DNA of 64,000 bases. It comes from Hyphomicrobium_B sp001006785. GTDB taxonomy: Bacteria; Pseudomonadota; Alphaproteobacteria; Rhizobiales; Hyphomicrobiaceae. Made by a program: the position numbers and the translations under genes. The DNA lies in the NCBI RefSeq assembly GCF_001006785.1, contig NZ_CDHO01000001.1, positions 248,001-312,000 on the forward strand, written 5' to 3'. Below are positions 59,825 to 64,000 of the stretch, one piece after another. The notes beneath the pieces were generated by a model. That model ran no database searches, was not told the origin of the DNA, and saw only the letters and a program-made list of their open reading frames with translations. Position 1 is the first letter of the stretch. The number at the start of each line of letters is the position of its first letter.

Positions 59825-61062
59825 GCGGCCGCCTTCAGACGCTTCTTCGCCAGCATGGCGCGAACGAATTTGTCCCATTTCGCCATGCCGGCGCGCTTCT
59901 CGACCATGTAGTGCCAGCGATCGTAGTGCTTGGAGCTGACGTCCTGTAGCGCATGGTTCTGGAGGCGATCGCGGATTTCCTTCGGCACGCCCGCCTTGCC
60001 GGCCAGCGTTTTGAAGGTGCGGCGGAGATCGCGGTTCGTCGCATAAGGGATCACGCCGCGGTCCCGCTGGCGCCAGACGAAGCTATAGAGCGTGCCGTGG
60101 CTGACGGGCTGCTTCGGGTCTTTGGCCGAGGGGAAGAACCAGCCGTATTCGTTCGGCTTGATCGACTCGATCAACTCGGCGGCGAGCAGAGGCACGGGGA
60201 CGGCGTGAGGCTGCTCGTTCTTGGTCTTGGACCAGTCGATGATACGCTCTTTGGCGTCCCACTGATCGACATGGAGCCGCGCGATCTCCTCGACGCGCTG
60301 GCCGGTCAGCAAAATAAGCTGCACAGCGCGCGGATAGGAGGGGTGAACCGGCGTGTCGGGGCACTCTAGCCAGCGATAGAGCTGCACGAACTCGTCTTCG
60401 TCGAGCCAGCGAGTGCCTTTGACCTTGGGTTCAGTCGGGATGCCCGTCGCCGGATTGAAAGGAAGCCGGAAGCGACGAGAGGATTGCTGCCGATAGTCGT
60501 TGTCGGACTTCATGCCCCAACTAAAGGCCGCATGGAGGTATGAGCGCACATGGTCGGCCATCGACTTTGCGCCGCGCTCGTAGATCGGACGGATCAGCTC
60601 GATAATTTCCTCGGCCTCGATCTCGCGGGCGAGGCGGTTACGTCCGAGCGTGTCGGCGATCTTGTTGAGGCCTTTTTCCGTTTCCTTCCAGGATGGCTTG
60701 CCCGCATCCTTGAGCGCGGCGACATAGCCCTCGAGCAGATCGGCGACGGTGCCGGGGCGAGTGTCGGTGGCGATCTTGATGCTACGCCTCTTCTGGATGA
60801 CGTCTGCGAAGTCGCGCTTGTAGATTTCGCGGGCTTGCGCGAGCGACATTGAGGGATAGGCGCCGATCTTCTTCTTGGTGCGTTTGCCGTCCCGCCATTG
60901 CTGAGCCATCCAGTCAGCGGTGACACGTTTCGGCATGGGCTTGAGAACAAGGACGAGACGGCCCGTACCGCGCCCTTCGCCATCGGCGAGGTTCTCCTGC
61001 TTGCGACTGATCTCGACGCGCTTCAGCGCATGTCGGATCGCGGTATCGGTTAGGGCGGGCAT
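59821..61062 (-). CDS. tyrosine-type site-specific integrase
   Basis: 413 residues from MPALTDTAIRHALKRVEIS at 61062 with an AAAGGAGG site; the longer frame has no ribosome site. N-terminal DUF4102-type arm-binding domain (VLKPMPKRVTADWMAQQWRDGKRTKKKIGAYPSMSLAQAREIYKRD), then the catalytic domain: Arg in LILLTGQRVEEIARLHVDQWD, RDLRRTFKTLAGKAGVPKEIRDRLQNHALQDVSSKHYDRW with the second Arg, His and the nucleophile Tyr in HYDR. The usual HxxR His is Arg here (RDLRRT), a common variant in this group. It sits at the end of the element 190 bp from the radC junction and presumably integrates the ICE there. Confidence 0.92.
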   Translation of the reverse strand: MPALTDTAIRHALKRVEISRKQENLADGEGRGTGRLVLVLKPMPKRVTADWMAQQWRDGKRTKKKIGAYPSMSLAQAREIYKRDFADVIQKRRSIKIATDTRPGTVADLLEGYVAALKDAGKPSWKETEKGLNKIADTLGRNRLAREIEAEEIIELIRPIYERGAKSMADHVRSYLHAAFSWGMKSDNDYRQQSSRRFRLPFNPATGIPTEPKVKGTRWLDEDEFVQLYRWLECPDTPVHPSYPRAVQLILLTGQRVEEIARLHVDQWDAKERIIDWSKTKNEQPHAVPVPLLAAELIESIKPNEYGWFFPSAKDPKQPVSHGTLYSFVWRQRDRGVIPYATNRDLRRTFKTLAGKAGVPKEIRDRLQNHALQDVSSKHYDRWHYMVEKRAGMAKWDKFVRAMLAKKRLKAAA

Positions 61063-61217
61063 AGCGTTTTCCTCCTTTCCGGAACTGGGAGCGGTCGAGG
61101 AGAAGCAGGGATCGCTAGCTGGGAGCGGAAGGCCGTTTTCTACCCCTTTTACAGCCCCCAATTTGCCAAAACCGCCCCCACTACGCAATACCCAGAAATC
61201 GCTATTTCGTCAGTGTT

Positions 61218-61877
61218 TCAATGTGCTTGTGCGTGATCCAGCGTGATCAAAGAGGGGGTAGTGGGATGGTTGTGGACAAGGATGATCGCGGTCGCGGACA
61301 GTTCAAGCGCCCGCTTCACGACTTCGCGGACATAGACGGGCGTGTGGTCGACGGTTCCGCGCCCCTGGACTTCGTCGGCGATCAGCGCGTTCTTCTTGTC
61401 GAGGAAGAGAATGCGAAAATACTCGCGGTCTTCGAAGCCCTGCGCGAGGCGGAGATAATCGAGGACGCCGCTCCAGGATGACAGCGCCGGGCGCGATTTG
61501 ATCTCGCCTCTGGTCAGGCGTTCCGCCGCCGTCTTGATCAGCTTCAGTTCCTGGACGGCGCGGTCGCCGACGCCTTCGATCTCTTTCAGGCGGTCCGGCG
61601 GGGCGGAGACGACCTCCGCAAACGACCCAAAGCGGGCGAGCAGGCGTTTCGCGATCGGCTTCGTGTCGATACGCGGGAACGCCCGAAACAAGATCATCTC
61701 GAGCAGCTCATAGTCGGGCACCGCATCGGCGCCGCCGTTCGTGAAACGCTCGCGCAAGCGCCCGCGATGTCCGGCCTTGTCGTCGACGGCTTTCTTCGGT
61801 TTGAGCGCGGCGGCGAACAGCGCGCCCTGCTCCGCGGCACTTGCCTTATCGTCGCCGGACCCGTTGGAGTGCGACAT
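61218..61877 (-). pseudogene. radC: RadC, truncated by ICE insertion
   Basis: The first 200 residues are a normal RadC: N-terminal HhH-like region (YELLEMILFRAFPRIDTKPIAKRLLARFGSFAEVVSAPPDRLKEIEGVGDRAVQELKLIKTAAERLT), then the JAB-like domain (FRILFLDKKNALIADEVQGRGTVDHTPVYVREVVKRALELSATAIILVHNHP). After HNHP the sequence changes to TTPSLITLDHAQAH and stops, instead of the conserved SGxPxPSxxD and a further 30 or so residues. The catalytic Ser/Asp of the JAB motif are lost. The break marks the ICE boundary. The gene shares the minus strand with map, 12 bases downstream. Confidence 0.85.
61257..61275. other. candidate right attachment site (attR) in radC
   Basis: The radC codons for VHNHP read GTCCACAACCATCCC on the minus strand (plus-strand 61261-61275); after that the coding similarity ends. 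The integrase core sequence should lie within this conserved stretch. A direct copy of it is expected at the left end of the ICE, beyond this window, followed by the missing 3' end of radC. Between here and the integrase (61063-61217) is a promoter-like AT-richer stretch and a small direct repeat, GCGTGATCMA (61232-61250). Confidence 0.5.
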
Positions 61878-61889
61878 CGGCTCTGTCCG

Positions 61890-62723
61890 TCAGGCGGCGG
61901 CGGGCAACTTGTAAGGCGGCAGGTCGTAACCGGCGGGCGACGCGGTGAAGATTTCGCAGCCCGTTTCGGTGACGCCGACCGTGTGCTCGAACTGTGCGGA
62001 CAACTCGCGATCCCGCGTGACCGCGGTCCAGCCGTCGGCGAGAATTTTGACGTGCGGCTTGCCGAGATTGATCATCGGCTCGATCGTGAACAGCATGCCC
62101 GGCTCCAGGATCACGCCTTCGCCCGGTTCGCCGTAGTGCAGGATATTCGGGCGATCGTGGAAGACGCGCCCAAGTCCGTGGCCGCAGAAGTCGCGAACGA
62201 CGCTGCAGCGCTCGGCTTCGGCGAAGGTCTGGATGGCTGCGCCGATGTCGCCGGTCGTGTTGCCGGGCTTCACCGCCGCGATGCCGCGCACCAGAGATTC
62301 ATACGTCACGTCCATCAAGCGTTGGGCACGGCGCGAGACTTCACCAACGGAATACATCCGGCTGGTGTCGCCGTGCCAGCCGTCGACGATCAACGTGACG
62401 TCGATGTTGATGATGTCGCCGATGCGCAGCGGCTTGTCGTTAGGCATGCCGTGGCAGACGACGTGATTGATCGAGGTGCAGGTCGCGTAGCGATATCCAC
62501 GATAGTTGAGTGTCGCCGGCAGCGCGCCATGATCGAGGGCGAAGGCGAGCACCAGATCGTCGATCTCAGCCGTCGTGACGCCCGGCTGCACGACGGGGAC
62601 GAGCATATCCAACGCTTCAGCGGCAAGGCGTCCGGCTTTGCGCATTGCAGCAAAAGCTTCCGCATCGTGCAGCGGGATTTTGCCGTCGCGCGTCGCGCTT
62701 CTGTTTACTTCAACGTTCGACAT
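61890..62723 (-). CDS. map: methionine aminopeptidase, type I
   Basis: 277 residues. The five metal ligands can be placed: IDVTLIVDGWHGDTSRMYSVGE (two Asp), DFCGHGLGRVFHDRPNILH (His), LFTIEPMINLG (Glu) and SAQFEHTVGVTETG (Glu). The cytosolic enzyme removes the initiator methionine from nascent proteins. Length is that of alphaproteobacterial Map with a short N-terminal extension. This is a housekeeping gene of the host chromosome outside the ICE. An upstream gap to 62833 contains divergent promoter space for map and the OmpA-family gene. Confidence 0.95.
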   Translation of the reverse strand: MSNVEVNRSATRDGKIPLHDAEAFAAMRKAGRLAAEALDMLVPVVQPGVTTAEIDDLVLAFALDHGALPATLNYRGYRYATCTSINHVVCHGMPNDKPLRIGDIINIDVTLIVDGWHGDTSRMYSVGEVSRRAQRLMDVTYESLVRGIAAVKPGNTTGDIGAAIQTFAEAERCSVVRDFCGHGLGRVFHDRPNILHYGEPGEGVILEPGMLFTIEPMINLGKPHVKILADGWTAVTRDRELSAQFEHTVGVTETGCEIFTASPAGYDLPPYKLPAAA

Positions 62724-62832
62724 GTTGCTCCGGACTGGAACTTATATGGCTGTGACTGCAATTTAGTGCCAAACTATCCCGCTATAAAAGAGCGCCTTTG
62801 CCAAGGGCGCCGCAAGCACAGGAGGAAAACCC

Positions 62833-63996
62833 ATGTTGCAATTCCGTGCGCCTCTCCTTGGAGGGGTCTCTTGCGTCGGGCTGATGTTTCAATTCGCGAG
62901 CGTAAATATAGGGCATGCGACGACGACGGTCGAGATGCTGAGCGCTCGTGACGCTACCCGCGTGCATTCCGCTCCGAGTTCATTGCCGCAGCTGATGCGG
63001 GACGGCGCTGTTCAGTTCAGTTCGGGCTCGACCCGCGCGACGATCACGCTTGCGCAGGACGACTCCGCGCCGCCGGCGACCGGTGGTCAGGCAACGACCG
63101 ATTTCTACGGCGACAGCGCGGCGCCTGAAAACCCGGCGTGGGCGGCTGAAGCGACGTTCAATCCCGACTACTCGGCGAACGCATCGGAGGCGCCCGCCGC
63201 GTCGGATGACGCTGCTCAGTCAGCGCCATCGGAAAGCGAAGCATCCGGCGAACCGGCTGCAACGCAGACGGCCGAGGATACGTCTCCGCCGCCGACGGGC
63301 GGGACAGCGACAACGGATTATTACGGCGGCTCGCCATCACCGCAGGATCCGGCGTGGGCCGCTCCGGCCAAGATGAACCCGGACTATTCGAGCGAGCCAG
63401 CGGCGCCTGCGGAAGCGGCTCAGCCAGCGGCAACGGAAGCTCCTGCTGCTGCTGCATCTCCGGCCGAGGAAGACGCCGCACCGCCTCCGACCGGTGGCAA
63501 GGCCACGACAGACTATTACGGAGGCAGCGCAGCTCCGAGCAATCCGGCCTGGGCGGAACCTGCGAAAATGAATCCCGACTACAACGCCGCCGCTGCGCCG
63601 GCTGCATCTGAAGCAGCAGCACCCGCAGGGGAAGCATGCCGCGAAACGGTTGCAACGAATGCCAAGGCCGCGACGCTGCGCTTCAACGAGGACAGTGCTG
63701 CCATCGCTCCGGCGAGCCGCACCGCGTTGTCGGCCCTCGCCACGGCGCTGAAGGCTTGTGCCGGCGTCGTCGTCGAGGTTCGCGGATTTACGGACAGCGT
63801 CGGCTCATCGGAGGGCAATCAGATGCTGTCCGAGCTTCGCGCGAAGAAGATCGTCGATTTCCTGACGGACGCCGGTGTCGAAGCGTCGAAGCTGACGGCT
63901 GTCGGCAAGGGTGAGGACGATCCGGTCGCCAACAATGAAACGGCGGAAGGCCGCCGTCTCAACCGGCGTGTCGAGTTCGTGCTTTCGGGTCAGTAA
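62833..63996 (+). CDS. OmpA-family protein with three internal repeats
   Basis: 387 residues with an AGGAGGAAAA site. A hydrophobic N-terminal region is followed by three copies of a module of about 33 residues (consensus PPPTGGxATTDYYGGSxxPxxPAWAxPAKMNPDY; about residues 75-108, 155-187 and 218-250), joined by Ala/Pro/Glu-rich linkers. The C-terminal 120 residues form an OmpA peptidoglycan-binding domain (AATLRFNEDSAAIAPASRTALSALATALKACAGVVVEVRGFTDSVGSSEGNQMLSELRAKKIVDFLTDAGVEASKLTAVGKGEDDPVANNETAEGRRLNRRVEFVL). It should link the envelope to peptidoglycan. A stem (GCGCC/GGCGC) precedes its ribosome site. Confidence 0.85.
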   Translation: MLQFRAPLLGGVSCVGLMFQFASVNIGHATTTVEMLSARDATRVHSAPSSLPQLMRDGAVQFSSGSTRATITLAQDDSAPPATGGQATTDFYGDSAAPENPAWAAEATFNPDYSANASEAPAASDDAAQSAPSESEASGEPAATQTAEDTSPPPTGGTATTDYYGGSPSPQDPAWAAPAKMNPDYSSEPAAPAEAAQPAATEAPAAAASPAEEDAAPPPTGGKATTDYYGGSAAPSNPAWAEPAKMNPDYNAAAAPAASEAAAPAGEACRETVATNAKAATLRFNEDSAAIAPASRTALSALATALKACAGVVVEVRGFTDSVGSSEGNQMLSELRAKKIVDFLTDAGVEASKLTAVGKGEDDPVANNETAEGRRLNRRVEFVLSGQ

Positions 63997-64000
63997 TGGC

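Noticed and set aside
1..64000. tRNA, rRNA or CRISPR arrays
   Set aside because: No cloverleaf-like sequence, ribosomal RNA segment or regularly spaced repeat-spacer array was recognised; the only phased repeats are the three iterons next to repA.

Overview
The window reads as a high-GC alphaproteobacterial chromosome, probably Hyphomicrobiales and perhaps the Bradyrhizobium/Afipia/Rhodopseudomonas group. This rests on codon use, on the Trb/TraG/DUF2840/DUF736/DUF2285 gene set typical of rhizobial conjugative elements, and on the host genes at the right edge (map, radC, an OmpA-family protein). I could run no database search, so the family assignment is by recognition only.

Almost all of the window (1 to about 61,260) appears to be one integrative and conjugative element (ICE). 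It is inserted into the 3' part of radC, which is cut off right after its HNHP motif. The tyrosine integrase lies next to this junction; the opposite end of the element is left of the window. From left to right: (1) 1-7268, a tightly coupled heavy-metal efflux operon (czcC fragment, czcB, a PII-like protein, czcA, two small exported proteins, a CusF-like metal binder, a LysR regulator). (2) 7343-16880, a trb mating-pair gene set in the order trbB-C-D-E-J-K-L-F-G-I-DUF2274 on the minus strand. (3) 17046-25881, a stray SRPBCC gene, CopG, TraG, relaxase, a candidate oriT, lytic transglycosylase, DUF736, a TraF-type peptidase, DUF2840, a ribbon-helix-helix protein, a DNA methyltransferase and ParA. 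(4) 25882-29548, iterons, RepA, an excisionase-like protein and a regulatory cassette resembling the FseA/QseM/QseC switch of the Mesorhizobium symbiosis island, with an apparent +1 frameshift joining DUF6499 to DUF2285. (5) 29549-42539, maintenance and establishment genes (ssb, DUF2493, toprim, a giant methylase/strawberry-notch helicase, a ParB-like protein, ArdC); several carry structured 5' leaders. (6) 42638-48839, an IS1182-type transposase plus arsenic (arsR, arsC, arsC, acr3, arsH) and chromate (chrA) resistance, bounded by 18-bp perfect inverted repeats. (7) 49090-59824, a defence-type region: a Hachiman system with an extra gene and a divergent regulator, a Rad50-like zinc-hook ATPase with a 74-residue partner, and a YhcG-type nuclease. 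(8) 59821-61062, the integrase, then truncated radC, map and an OmpA-family gene of the host.

Working together, the cargo gives resistance to divalent metals, arsenic and chromate; the core genes provide excision, replication, transfer and anti-restriction; and the genes beside the integrase probably protect the host against phages or competing elements. The most unusual observations are a covarying RNA leader repeated upstream of the parB-like and ardC genes, the frameshifted FseA-like activator with nearby operator palindromes, the extended Hachiman locus with interleaved divergent promoters, and the zinc-hook ATPase pair of unknown function. No tRNA, rRNA or CRISPR array was seen.
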